A stretch of DNA of 64,000 nucleotides, taken from the NCBI GenBank assembly GCA_030248215.1, contig JASANG010000727.1:62001-126000 (forward strand), written 5' to 3'. Under the pieces are notes generated by a model. The model made no database searches. It saw nothing but the letters and a program-made list of their open reading frames with translations, and was not told the origin of the DNA. Positions 1 to 12,600 of this stretch are shown here, one piece after another. Source of the stretch: Enoplolaimus lenunculus. Its lineage: Eukaryota; Nematoda; Enoplea; Enoplida; Thoracostomopsidae. Position numbers and translations under genes: made by a program. Each line of letters opens with the position of its first letter. The first letter of the stretch is position 1.

Positions 1-245
1 CAGTGTTGGCAACATGGACCAAAATTCTGCTAGGGATACAGAGCAGTGTTGGCAACATGGACCAAAATTCTGCTAGAGATACAGAGCAGTGTTGGCATTC
101 GTATAACACTAAGTCTCAATCGGATTAATGCGGAAAAAATGCGGTCAGACAAGCTGAAATGCGCATTACAAAAAGTAATTGCGGCACTTTTTAAAACACG
201 CAAAATCAAAATATTTAAACAAAATTGCGGGAAATTTAACATTTC

Positions 246-561
246 GACCAATGTAAAGAACAGGGGCAGAACAGTATAAACATATTTCTAAGCCTAAGCT
301 TTAAGCCTGAGCCTAAGCCTAAGCGTAGGAATGAGCATATTCCTAAGCCTAAACCTAAGCATGAGAATGAGCATATTTCTAAGCTTAAAGACTAAGCATA
401 AGAATGAGCATATGCCTAAGCCTAAGTCTAAGAATGAGCATATGCCTAAGCCTAAGTCTAAGCCTAAGCGTAAGCAAAGCAAAAAATAGTCTAAAGCTTT
501 AGCTTACTCTATATTGCAATCCCACAGAAGAACGTTCCAACCCCTGATCTTTACATAGGCC
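246..561. mobile_element. hAT-type MITE with TAAGCC hexamer runs (group B)
   Basis: Terminal inverted repeats start GACCAATGTAAAGAACAGG and end in the complement, CTTTACATAGGCC. An exact 8-bp target-site duplication AACATTTC flanks it (238-245 and 562-569), which is typical of hAT. The interior is largely TAAGCC/TAAGCG steps. It has no coding capacity. Confidence 0.8.
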
Positions 562-639
562 AACATTTCTAACAGAGAGGTGGCTATGCTATATTTGCTG
601 TACGGAAGCATGCTCGTACGCAAAAGCCAGCACAACGTC

Positions 640-945
640 TACTGAAACGTTACCGAAAAATTTATTTTTAACGCTATTTTATCGCTTATAATGGTGCGAA
701 CACACAGAATGACAAAATCCTGAAACAAATGCAAAAGCTGAAACTTATGCAGTATGACACAAATTAAAAATTTGGGCAATACACGCTGAGACAACTTTAA
801 AAAATAAGTTAGAATAATATGAAAATTTTTCTTAAGTTTTTTCCGAATGAGAAAAATTTGGAATACGAAAATACCTTCCAGAATCGAATAGTGAAAAATA
901 CCGGATTTCCCTACCGGAACCGGAATTCCGGTTGCATCCTAACGG
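640..945. mobile_element. Partial hAT-like MITE with CCGGAA-type end
   Basis: The right end (about 895-945) reads as repeated ACCGGAA steps leading to GGTTGCATCCT, a worn version of the GGTTGCACCCTG terminus seen repeatedly in this window. An internal segment (TATTTTATCGCTT) recurs near 59980. The left boundary is uncertain. Confidence 0.4.
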
Positions 946-1200
946 TCACCATACAATTTTACGGTTCTCCCATTTTCTGCTGACGCCCATGAGCATCCGA
1001 CTGCACCCTGGTGGCTACAGAAGACCAAACAGCAAACACTAAACACCTGAAACAACTTTCAAGTTCAAAGCTTTAATATCGAGCCAATATTCCAAAAAGC
1101 GCTGTAAAAATACACATAAAATAGTCTTATTTCGTGCGTCCACTTTAAAAATGTATTAACGTTGCACAGTTTACCAAACACCAACCTATACGCTTTAAAG

Positions 1201-1590
1201 CAGGGCCGGATTATAAGGTGGTGGAAGGCACCTGGGCCCATATGACCAGGAGGTTTTGCGCTCGTATGACAAAGAGGCCCGGGGCCCATATGTTAACAGG
1301 TCATTTTTTAACATAATTATTTTATACGCCAGAGCTTAAAGTGATACATTTTAATGAAACAAGTTGTACCAAAAATATGAAAAAAATTTGCCGGCAGTGG
1401 GACCGTTCTATATTTGCACTTTTCGGCCGTCCCAGACAGGTTCGAGAGAGCTTCCCAATGCAATGTTTCACAGCTTGTATAACTTCGTGGTCCGCGAAAA
1501 TGTTTTGTTGGCTTGTTATCCGGTGAAACATATTGACGGTTTTCGGTAGACTGGAGGCCCGGGGCCCGGACCCCCTTTAATCTGGTGCTG
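1201..1590. mobile_element. hAT MITE, CAGGGCCGGATTA type
   Basis: It starts CAGGGCCGGATTATAAGG and ends in the complementary CCTTTAATCTGGTGCTG. Both sides carry the exact 8-bp duplication CTTTAAAG (1193-1200 and 1591-1598). The end sequence is a widespread hAT terminus. Small open frames inside are not convincing genes. Confidence 0.8.
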
Positions 1591-1933
1591 CTTTAAAGTA
1601 ATCAACTTCGACAAGAAATACACCAAGTGCAGTCAATCTTTGGTTGTATCCTGCCGTCATGATTGGCTCAAAATATTTTACGCCTGTTTCATTAATAAAG
1701 TTTTCATTATTCCCGGTTCCTTTACAGAAACGACCGGGCTATTGTTGTCCAAGCACCAGGCAGTCAAAATCCAAATAAATTTTCAAACTAAGCAAAATTC
1801 ATTAATATACTTTTGACACTTCAAGAATATTTTATTTTAAAAAAATCTGTATAAAATATTAAATATTACATAAAATACCAATCATTTCAAACTGCTTAAA
1901 GCATCACGTACGCTCAAACTGAATAAAACAATC

Positions 1934-2136
1934 GGCCTATGTATAGAACGGCCCAATTGGCCCATGTATGGAATAGGGCCGGATCGCTTTCCGGAGGGGC
2001 TATAATAGAGTCAGTTTAAGCTTTAGACTAATTTTTTGCATAGGCTTAGACTTAGGAATAGGCCCATCTTTACGCTTAGGTTTAGGCTTAGGAATGTGCT
2101 TATACCACTGTTCCGACCCTGTTCTATACATGAGCC
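1934..2136. mobile_element. hAT MITE, group B, with a doubled left end
   Basis: An exact 8-bp duplication AAACAATC flanks it (1926-1933 and 2137-2144). The left terminal sequence GGCCTATGTATAGAAC is followed at once by a second copy, GGCCCATGTATGG at 1959, so the end is duplicated or another copy landed in it. The interior holds GGCTTA steps. Confidence 0.75.
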
Positions 2137-2368
2137 AAACAATCCATAAAACGACGCCCTTTCCCCATATAAAGCACTATTTTAGCAATGATATATACGT
2201 CACCCCACAACCTGGAATTGTTTTATGGGTAAGATAAGATTTATCGAGGGGCAAAAAATATTCCAACGCTGTACAAAGTTTTCGGCCAGAGCAGAGACGT
2301 TCGTGAGACTGTGCAATTCCCTTACCGTGGTTGTGGCCCTGTGTAAACCCTAAAACTACTACTTTCAA

Positions 2369-2514
2369 GGCCCATGTTACTTTATAAGGGGCGTCCAGGT
2401 TTCTGTTGAGTCTATAAAAGAGTAGGTTTAGATTTTGGATTACATTTTTTTGCTTAGGCTTAGGATTAGGAATACGCTTAATGTACTGTTACACCCCTCA
2501 AAGTAACATCGGCC
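2369..2514. mobile_element. hAT MITE with GGCTTA hexamers (group A)
   Basis: Ends are GGCCCATGTTACTTT and the complementary AAAGTAACATCGGCC. Flanking 8-mers ACTTTCAA and ACTTTAAA match at 7 of 8. The core has a short GGCTTA run. Confidence 0.75.
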
Positions 2515-2792
2515 ACTTTAAACATGATATAGGGGTCTAAACACAATAAGTCTCCATGGCAACAAAGTTATACCAAGCAGTCTGAGTCATAATAGTTGTA
2601 TTAAACGGTTACTTAACTGAACGCTGTATTTAAGTAGGCTAACATGAAATATACAAGATCTGAAAGTTCAACAAATTCTACCGAAACTACAGCCATACCC
2701 GGAGCATGAGTAAAAATTAGGTAGCAAGCAAGCTATGTTAAATTTGCTCTTTTTAACAATATATAATAAAAGTCTTGTAGAAATTAATTTTA

Positions 2793-3008
2793 CACTGCAA
2801 ACCATGGTGAGACAAATTGACTCCCTGAAATAGGCTTTTCATAACTACACAAACTGAGTCAAAATTTGACTCCGCCAGAGTCAAATTCGATTCCCTGAAT
2901 CGCTCAGTGAGTCGAATCGGTCTCTGACGGAGTCGAATTTGACTCAGTTTCTGTAGTCAGGAAAATGCTATTTCGGAGAGTCAATTTGACTCACCATTTT
3001 TTGCAGTG
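2793..3008. mobile_element. Fold-back (palindromic) DNA element
   Basis: The two halves are near-perfect reverse complements over about 100 bp. They begin CACTGCAAACCATGG and end CCATTTTTTGCAGTG, with many GAGTCAAATTGACTC-type steps. TTA lies at both edges (2790-2792, 3009-3011), suggesting a 3-bp PIF/Harbinger-like duplication. Confidence 0.7.
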
Positions 3009-3101
3009 TTATGGTCATCTGCTACCGGAACCAAAAATAACCATTTTAAAGTTATTCACATAGCCAAAGTGGATGCAATAATTACAAAATTCAGCTAATT
3101 T

Positions 3102-3270
3102 ATAGAACAGAACTGTAACAGTAAGTATAAGCATAATCCTAAGTCTAAGTTTAAGCGTGTGCTTATACCTAAGCATACGCCTAAACATACACAAAAAACG
3201 TCACTCTGAAGCTTTTAGCTTGCTCTATTGCAGTGCCGCAGAAAAACGTTCCACATCTTTACTTTATACA
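3102..3270. mobile_element. Worn hAT MITE, group B
   Basis: It has internal AAGCCTAAGC-like steps, an internal TCTGAAGCTTTTAGC segment and a right end (CGTTCCACATCTTTAC then ATACATG) matching the other group B copies. The left end is degraded. Confidence 0.55.
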
Positions 3271-3551
3271 TGCGTCCAAAATTTAAATAAAACTAGCATT
3301 TTTTATCAGAAAACTTCAAATTTTTTTGCGTTATGAATTGGTTTGTTTCATCTTCCAATTACATGTAATTATCAATATAAAGTTTAGCAGGAACAATGCC
3401 AAAATTACATATCGCTAGCGTTTAAACTTTACCAATTTAAATACGTGTAGTAGAAACCAACAGTCAGCTCTTAGTGCTCATAGGACTACCAGAACACGAA
3501 CGTAATCTATTGTAATCTTTTCAAGCAATTATTTTAAAATATAATTGTGTA

Positions 3552-3656
3552 CACTGCAAGAAATGGTGAATCAAATTGACTCTCTCCGAAATAGGCTTTT
3601 CCAGCCTACACAAACTGAGTCAAATTCGACTCCGCCAGAGTCAAATTCAACTCAGT
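3552..3656. mobile_element. Half copy of the fold-back element
   Basis: It starts CACTGCAAGAAATGG and follows one arm of the element at 2793-3008 through GAGTCAAATTCGACTCC. The second arm is missing. Confidence 0.6.
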
Positions 3657-4229
3657 AGAGGAAAAGTAATGAAACACATTTTACTCCCTTAAATTTATTA
3701 ATATAAGAAAACTTCAGCTGGTATTTTTTAATATTTTTCCAGAAAACTTACAATTTCACAAAAATTGTGAACATTTCATTTAGAAGTTTCTGAAACAATC
3801 GCTCGCAAATTGAAAACTTTGTCAAATGAAGGTACAATTGAAAATATTTATTGCAGTATTTGTCTCTAAAACTTTGACGCAACTCAAAACGGTTTGAGTT
3901 TCACCCAACGAAACGAATAACATCCAACGATCGCAAACAAATATTTGTATATATACCATATTAATTAACACATTTAAATAATTATTAATTTTGGCAAAGT
4001 TTACACTTTCATTCCGTCACACCTGAACAGCACAAATTTTCAAGCTTTGCGACACATCAATAGAAACCACGGGAAAACAGCTGCGATAACAGCGGCCGAA
4101 GCACAAGTTTCACCTACGGCATTTAAGATTCTGAAACAAAAGTGAAATTTCAAAATCAAAAATGAACCATTTGGTATATGGATGGATTCGTTGTGGCACC
4201 ACTTCAGTCATATCGTCAGTACGGTTAGC
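3657..4229. other. No gene seen
   Basis: AT-rich sequence with no open frame of note and no clear repeat boundary. Confidence 0.5.
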
Positions 4230-4438
4230 GGCCAGTGTTATTTTAAGGGGTGTAACCGTAGATTAAGCGTATTCCTAAGCCTAAGCCTAAGCCTACGCGT
4301 TGCAAGAATGTGTTCCTAAGCCTAAGCCTAAGCGTATTCCTAAGCCTAAGCCTAAGCAAAAAAATATAATCTAGAATCTAAACGTACTGTTTAATAGACC
4401 CACCAGTAACCTGGACGCTCCTTAGAGTAACATGAGCC
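4230..4438. mobile_element. hAT MITE with TAAGCC hexamers (group A)
   Basis: Ends are GGCCAGTGTTATTTTAAGG and the complementary GAGTAACATGAGCC. The flanking 8-mers CGGTTAGC and CGGTTAGT match at 7 of 8. Two separate TAAGCC runs flank a GTTGCAAGAATGTG core. Confidence 0.75.
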
Positions 4439-4532
4439 CGGTTAGTTATGGCAGCCATCGCCAACAGTTCGAAGCAAGTAATAGTGAAACAGCTTTACTG
4501 TGGTTAGCATTTTACAGACGGCTTATAAATAA

Positions 4533-5267
4533 AGAAGTGTCGATACTAAAATTTTTGCCGATGCCGATTCTTATTTTGCAAAGGTGCCGATGCCGATTTT
4601 TATTTTGAAAATGTGCCGATGCCGATTCTTATTTTGAAAATGTGCCGATGCCGATTCTTATTTTGAAAATGTGCCGATGCCGATTCTTATTTTGAAAATG
4701 TGCCGATGCCGATTCTTATTTTGAAAATGTGCCGATGCCGATTCTTATTTTGAAAATGTGCCGATGCCGATTCTTATTTTGAAAATGTGCCGATGCCGAT
4801 TCTTATTTTGAAAATGTGCCGATGCCGATTTCAATTTTAGCACACCATGTTTAAAGAACATATAGGATACCATATTACATCACTGCGTGAAGACTTAAAC
4901 TCTAACCACCATAAAAGATTATAATTTTATGAGAACGGTTCATTTCAATTAGTTTTTTTTTTCAAACACAAATACAAGAGAGATATTAACAGTTTCCCTG
5001 ATCACACACACCGATATGCGCCAAGAAGTGAAACAGATAGCATTTCATCTCACTGTTTTGTATAAAGTACCGGCAAAGAATCGGCAATCTTTTGCAGTGA
5101 CAATGTCGATACTCGCGAAAAGTGCCGATTATTACCGATGCCGATACTCGCGAAAAGTGCCGATTATTACCGACGCCGATACTCGCGAAAAGTGCCGATT
5201 ATTACCGATGCCGATACTCGCGAAAATGCCGATTATTACCAATACCGATGGCGATGAATCGACACAT
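4533..5267. repeat. Element bounded by two CCGATG-type tandem arrays
   Basis: About 10 copies of a 29-bp unit (GCCGATGCCGATTCTTATTT core) span 4557-4830. About four copies of a 32-bp unit (GCCGATACTCGCGAAAAGTG core) span 5098-5250. About 265 bp of unique sequence lies between. Short inverted ends GTGTCGAT and ATCGACAC suggest one transposon-like unit with repetitive subterminal regions. Small open frames inside follow the repeats and are not genes. Confidence 0.55.
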
Positions 5268-5681
5268 TCCTACTTATAAAATGAAAAGCACAACGAACCA
5301 ATAGGAGATGTCTCGTTTTGTTAAATATTCACACAAAAAAACAAAATATTACAAGCTGCCGAACTAAAGTTAAACAAAGCTCATATAGCGCTAGCGTGAA
5401 GCAAACCGGAAACGGAAAATGATTAAATTTGCCGTCGCTAATGAAACGGATATCGCAACAGTTACAAATTTGTTTCAGCCGACATCTTGGACTGATTACG
5501 GTGACTAGACACTGTGGCATTTGCTGCGATCCGTAGTCATATTGACGATATGACTGAAATGTTGTCAAGGAGACAAGTACAATAAGTGAATAAACGCAGT
5601 TGTTGACCTGCAAGTACTAAATTACTAAGCTAATTTATTATGAATTATGATAGACTAATAATTTTCTGTTCTAAAATCTTG
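5268..5681. other. No gene seen
   Basis: Unremarkable AT-rich sequence between repeat elements. Confidence 0.4.
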
Positions 5682-5907
5682 ACCCGTATTCTCAGATTTG
5701 TGTCTACCACGTATGTCCAGTTGGTGATAGGTTTTATAACTTTCGAACCGATGAATGCTGAGAACTGAAAATTTCGTACATTTTTCGCATTTTCATTGCG
5801 CTGCTGCTGTAGTAATTTTGAGTTCAACAGCTGCAATAGTTAGCGAGTTTGACAACCTATAATACTAACTGAAGATAGTTGCTATACACATATGAGAATA
5901 CAGGCCC
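5682..5907. mobile_element. MITE of the CCCGTATTCTCA family
   Basis: The left end CCCGTATTCTCAGATTTG and right end CACATATGAGAATACAGG are inverted copies. The same ends recur at 9886-10107, 14588-14815 and 29221-29445. The duplication size could not be fixed. Confidence 0.55.
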
Positions 5908-6093
5908 TTATATAAATGGGCAAAGGGTATTCATAACACTTAAATATACACAGGAAACCATTGCAAGTTTTGGGGCTAAAAATTCCGATATCAGGGCATA
6001 TAGAAGCATTTGTGGATGATTGCTACTGATGACAATTTGACAACGTTCGTTCTCTGTAATTTGGATTGCGTTTCAAAGAGAAGAAGTTTGTAC

Positions 6094-6443
6094 CAGGGTG
6101 GCAACAAAGGAACGGATTCGGATTTGGCTAAAATTTGAGGTTCGGATTCGGATTCGGTTGTGGAAAAGCCGAATCCAACAAAGTTCGGCAATATGTTTTT
6201 TCATTTTTAAGCAATAAAATTTTTAAATACCTTGCTATAAAAATCAATATTTTTTATTTCAGGTGAGAAATCTCAGAACTGACGTCGGGACGAAATATAT
6301 TAACGTATTAAAAGTTATACGGCTGGCATTGCGTTAATATTCTGAAACAATTATAGATATATCTGAAATTTGCAACATGCAGGATTCAGATTCGGATTCG
6401 GCAAGTTAGCACTGGATTCGAATTCGGATTCGGTGCCACCCTG
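6094..6443. mobile_element. hAT MITE with GATTCGG-built ends
   Basis: It starts CAGGGTGGCAACAAAGGAAC and ends GGTGCCACCCTG. The exact 8-bp duplication GTTTGTAC flanks it (6086-6093, 6444-6451). Both subterminal regions are runs of GGATTCGGATTCG. It lies 3' of the methyltransferase stop codon and may fall in its 3' UTR. Confidence 0.85.
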
Positions 6444-6608
6444 GTTTGTACGCATGGGTAAACCGAAATACACATTTCGGATCTTGTACACTTTCCCTCA
6501 CAGTGAAGGCTACGGTTTAGCCTTACGAAAACGCTCGAGTAAGCTGTTTGTAAGCCTAAATCAGAGCCGAAACCTGCGTGTGTGAAGTGTACAACAATCC
6601 ATATTTCA

Positions 6609-9600
6609 TTACTTTATCCGCAGGTCAGACAAAATATCGTGATCAGGATGCTGTTGTAGATAGTTGCGGATGCCGCTCCAGGTTCCAATATAGTCGACAA
6701 ACCGTTCGACGGTCATCTGTCGCTCTAAGTACAACGCCGGATCATTTCTGAAACATACAAAACAAAGTTTATACAATGGATCGACCCAGAAATTGTCTAA
6801 CAAACTACCGTCAGAGTTACAAATTTCATTGGCCATACAAGCATAACCAAGCGTGGAACCAGGTATTGGTACCAGACGGGCAGACAGATTTATCAATAAA
6901 GGGTGAACGCCTTTCGAACATAGAATTCGTTTAATGTTGTCCATAAATTTTTCGACCCCGGGGGGAGGGAAGTGGTAAAAGCGAAGATGACAATAGTGAC
7001 CCCAAGTAGTCACCACCACCGTAGTTGCGGTGTTGAATACAGTACTCCGCTGCCAACGCTAACTCTGCGATTCTATTTAGCGCAATATAGGCAAAAGAAA
7101 CGTTAACTTAAAATTTATTTCGTAGCTTAGAAGACAATTTTCCAAATTAAAATCAAACAATTCATTAATTTTATCTGCGTACTCTAGTGACCCGAATAAG
7201 AGGGAGTAATAAGAGGGAGGTCCCCATTCACAATCAATAATAGTCCGTATCCCAGTCCGTAAGCGCATAGAGTCCCTAAACCCTAATTAGAGTCCATAAA
7301 TGTCAATTATCTCTAATTGTAGCGCATTCGAAACTTTAAACCGTACTTTTGAAAGTACATTCCTAAGTGTAACCTTGCAATACCGCTCAAGCTATTGACA
7401 CAAGACAAACAAACGTTTAATTCAACGGATAATTGCAGTACCGGATATATATCAGTAACGAAGGGTGGCGGAGCGTGGGTTAAAAATAAATAACAGTCCA
7501 TAACCGAATGCTAAGGAGGGGTTCCCTCTGGAGAGGCCAAATAAATATCAGTGCCCTCCTCTTATTCGGATCACTACAGTATAAACACGATGCATATGAA
7601 TGTTTTTTGCTTGAAAATAACAACAAGATGTTCTTTCAGTGTGTTCATCTTAAACCATACCTATTCACTAATACTAAAAAACATCAGAGTTTATAATTTA
7701 AAAAATCCAAAAAGTTGCAATTTTGGCCTTTTTGGTTTCATTAAAACCCTGGTGTGGACAGCTACAAAGTCGTAAATTTACCAGCGTAGCTCAAATTATA
7801 CGTATATTTTCACGAAATTTGACCGTTTTAACGGTTTGATACCGTTCACGAGGGCTGTTTTAAATTGACGTATACAGTTTCACGTGACGTGGGACCACAG
7901 TTGAATTATATCTCAAAGGTTTGAGTTACAATGTTTTTTCAAATTTACCCAATACCTAATGAGGCTGAGTAAAAACTGGTTAAACCATTTTTTTAAAGTT
8001 TTTTACCGTATCCAACTGCAAACCAATTAATCATCATTCAGTGTCAAATATTTTTCGTATCTCGACTTCAAACAGAAACCGTTGCTATTATAACAGTTTT
8101 GTGTTTGCATTTTGTTCCAAAGCCTTCAAAGGTTGGACGCAGTTCTGCTCAACTATTTGGCCAATGTTACTTTGAGGGGCGTAATCGTAGATTACGCGTA
8201 TTCCTAAGCGTAAGGCTAAGCCTAAGCAAAAAATGTAATCTAGAATCTAAACCCACTCGTTTATAGACCCACCAGAAACCTGGACGCGCCTTAAAGTAAC
8301 ATGAGCCAACTATTTTATACATATTTGTTTGTCAAAGTCCATTTAACCAGGAACTGTTACTAGAGAAGGCAGACATATTGCCAGATTTGGCAAACACAAA
8401 TACTTTCCAAACACCAAATTCTTTTAAAACACTTGATGCATATCCATTGGGTGGGGCATCAGCCCTCATTCCTGGAAAAACTTTCCTCAAATGCTGGGTA
8501 TGGGGGGGTGGCCGCTCCGGCCCTGGTGATTGCATTTCTTTGATTATTCTCACAATGCCTGGTTAGTTGCCGTTTACTTCAAAGGGCGTCCAGGTTTCTG
8601 GTGGGTCTATAAAAGAGTAGGTATAGATTCTAGATTACATTTTTGCTTAGGCTTAGGCTTAGGCTTAGGAACACATTTTTGCAACGCTTAGGCTTAGGCT
8701 TAGGCTTAGGAATACGCTTAATCTACTGTTACGCCCCTTACAGTAACATTGGCCATTCACACAATGACTGGTTATTTGCCCGTCACACTGATTGTGACCA
8801 AATGTCTTCGAAGCCAAACATATCCTGGCACAATCGAGTTGTTTTCATTTAAACCCGAATTAAAAAATTGAATTTTGCGATAAACAACGCGAAAAAACCC
8901 TGTCTCTCGTGTCTTCGTTGCGGTTGCATTTACGCATTCTTTGCTCGCTTGAAAAGTTCCAAATCACAACACAAAACAAACAGTTGTACACGCAAATGGT
9001 GACATTTAAGTCATTCTTTTCAAAAAATTTACCACATCGAATTCTGGTTAAAAAACCCATACATCGGCCAAGGAATCTGAAATGTTTTTGTTACGCTAGC
9101 GACAATCGTTTGCAATTTAACTCAATTGCGAAATGCTACTCTCTAAAAGCGTAAACTAACTTGATTTCAGCTTAAGCTAATCCACCAGTATTAAACTAAG
9201 TTTTTAGATTAACTAAACTAACAGGTTGGTTTACTTTTAAACTAATTTAAAATTTTAGGTATTTTTAGTTTAAGCTAAACTTAGTGATTGTTATGATACA
9301 CATAATTTGTGAGATGGATTTTGTACATAAACGAAAAATAAGTTTACTTAAACTCGTGTTAAACTTAGAAATATGTTAGTAAAATTCTAGTTTAGTTAGT
9401 CCGTCCAGCCATTTAAGTTATATTTAAACTAATATTCAAGTTTAGTTAAGCTATAATCTAAGTTTAAGTTTTTAGGGAGTACATGGATCCATCCAGATTA
9501 AAAGTTTGGCCCATGTTACTTTTAGGGTCGTCCGGGTTTCTGGTGGGTCTGTAAAAGAGTAGACTTTAGGCTTAAGAATAGGCTTAGGAATACGCCTTCA

Positions 9601-12600
9601 CAACGGTTACGCTTAGGCTTAACGCTTAATCTACCGTTATGGCGCTAAAGGTAACATTGGCCAAAAGTTTCATATACTTCCGGTCCTGAAAAGACGGAAA
9701 ACTACAAATAAACAATCCTATTTTATTCACAAACGCTGCAGTCTAGTAACATACGTATATGGCTCGCGTATCTTACCATTCCGAGCGTATTTAGGTCCAA
9801 AAACCAGACCGTTAATCAAGCATACCCTGTATTTATTGTGTTCCAAAACCTGTGTCAATAGCATTAAGCTAACTGCGACAAGAGCCCATATTCTCAACTG
9901 TGAGTAGCACCTATAACCAGTTGGAGATAGATCCTGCACCTTTGGAACCAGCGCATGGTGAGGTTCGAAATTCAGCACATTGTTCGCGTTTGATTTGCTC
10001 TACTTCTGTACCAATTTTGAGATGTGCAACTGCAGATGTTCGACAGTTTGAAAACTGATCGCTAATTGATGATAGGTGCTATACGCAGTTGAGAATATGG
10101 GCCTAGACCCGAAAACGTAAACTCGTGCACTTATATCGGATTGAAAATTTGACGAACCGAACCAAGTTTGCCCTAAAACACAACGTCGCAATAGGATACT
10201 TAACGAGCCTATTCAATTCTAAGTTTCCGGTAAACTCAAATTTAAAACTTGCGTTTGAGCTAACACTGCAATAAAAAATTATGACATACGATCTAACAAA
10301 ATAGGATCTTATCAAACAATGTGACCAGTACATCAAACAGGATGCAAAGCGAACTATATTACCGGAACCGGAAGTACAAATTTTGTGACCATAAGGATAA
10401 TTTGTATTAACAAGTATAATATTGATTTAGGGTGTCCGTTGGCTGGCAACTATTGTCAAAAACGTCGCATGAACAAATAGGCAACCATTTTTTTTGTTTC
10501 TGTAATGCTGAACTACAATCAATTATTGATAAGTTAACTCTCATCGAAACCAATTTAATAGATTATTGATGCAGAATTTTTATGCAAGATATCACAACAT
10601 GTAGGCCTAAAATCAAAAGGTCAAAATTTCAATACATCGTACGATCGGAACTCGTTTTGAACCGGAATCCCGGTTGCACCCTGGCATTAAAGTATGCGTA
10701 GCGGTTAACTTTAAAACGAAGTTTTTGTGTAAAATACAATACTGTTGGAAAACTTCCCGGCTGTTGCATTGGAGGCTGGCGTTGCATTTTAGCTTACTTC
10801 AGTATTTGTTAAACTAACGATTTCAGCAACGCAATAGAGTTAAATGTTCCTACAGCAATAGACTAGGCACAGTACGTAGATAAGAAGATAATTGCCTTAT
10901 ACAAACGACTAAGGAAAGATAGCGATTTTTAAATTTGAACTAACAAGTTCAAAAGTTGCGCTATATTTCATTTGAGTTTTACACTTTTACAATAACAGAT
11001 TTGCTAACCTTTGACCAATGTAACGAACAGGGACGGAACAGTATTATAAGCATATTCCTAAGCCTAAACCTAAGCGTAAGAATGAGCATGTTCCTACGTC
11101 TAACTCAAGCAAAAAATTAGTCTAAAGCTTAAGCTTACTCTATTCCAGTCCCACAGAAAAACTATCCACCCCGGATCTTTACATGGGCCCCACTTTTTAC
11201 GGCTGTTCCACGTTTCCGCAACATAAAAAATTAAGGCTTCGGGTACGGTTTAGGCAAAGGTTTAGGCTTAGGCAAACCATTTTGAGACAACTAAGCCAGA
11301 GCATCAGCCAGCTTGGGGGAAACGTGCCCGAGCCGCGCTTACTGCGTTGACTCAAAACGAATGCTTGCCACATGCGTAAAACTGGTGCCATAATAAAGTT
11401 GTACGGCTAGCGGCAGGTGTTATACAAACCTCGCAATTGTACTCCGTTTGGTTCCTTAAGCAAAGTTTTTATATCCGTAGATACACAGGATTAAAAGGTT
11501 GGAAAATTTGCACCTGCATTTTTTCTTCACTGGATACCACTACTTGCGCAGTCCAAAACAATATTTTGGCGGCTCGCATGCCGTCGTAGACCGTATGTTC
11601 TCGTCCAGTTTCATGCTTACATTCAAGCTTAAGCTTAGACTCACACTTAACGCTAGATTGTCACTTATCGTGTTTCGGACTGTCTCGATATATACGGCAA
11701 ATGTGGCTTAAGCACAAACATAAGTTTTAATCTAAAGTCTTTCACACGTGCAAGGTTTTGCTGCGAAAACTTATCGCTGCAATTTGCACTTGCAAGTTTT
11801 GTTCAAAATTTCGTACGAAAAAGTTGCTGCTGCAAATATAATTCATTAATAATCATAGTTAGGAATCTAGTTCCCATGTGTGTATAACTATGGAAGTTCA
11901 CTGAATTTATTGTAGTCGTTTTCTCATTGGCTGATGAAAAAATGCACGTTCTGCGTGCGATTTGCAGCTGAAAGTTCTCGCAGTAAAAACTTGCACGTGT
12001 GAATAAGGCTTAATATTTAGCGGACTACAAATCTAAATTTCATTCTACAATCAATATTCGATGACAATATCAGAATGAGATCATTGAACCGAGTTGTTTA
12101 TTTATCAACACTGGCTGTATTTTTGATCCAATGCAATCCAAATCTAGCAACGTCTACTACCAGTTCAGGTATAACACTACAGATTACCGAACGATCGTTA
12201 TGGTATTTCGCGTCACTCGCTGAACGGCTTATCCCTCAAATTCTTAACAACGTTAGCGTGCCTCAAATGATAGGATTCGGCTACGAAGTTGCCGCACTCA
12301 CCGTTTACGACGTTACACAACCAAGAGTTCGAGCCGGATTCGTTGACGATTCTGGAATACTCGCTAAAGCAACGCTGGAACATATGAAGGTAAACATTTT
12401 AATTCTTCAACGGCAACATTAAATAATCGAGTTTGTCAGTCTAGGTTGCAACAGAGGGACATCCGACCTTTCTACTAAGCAGCTGGAAAAGCGGGCTAGA
12501 GCGGGGATCGAACTCTCAGCCTATGGATCCTTAAACGAGCACTCTACCACTGCGCCACGTAGCCCGCCTCTCCAACTGCATTTTTCGTCGGCTATATGTG

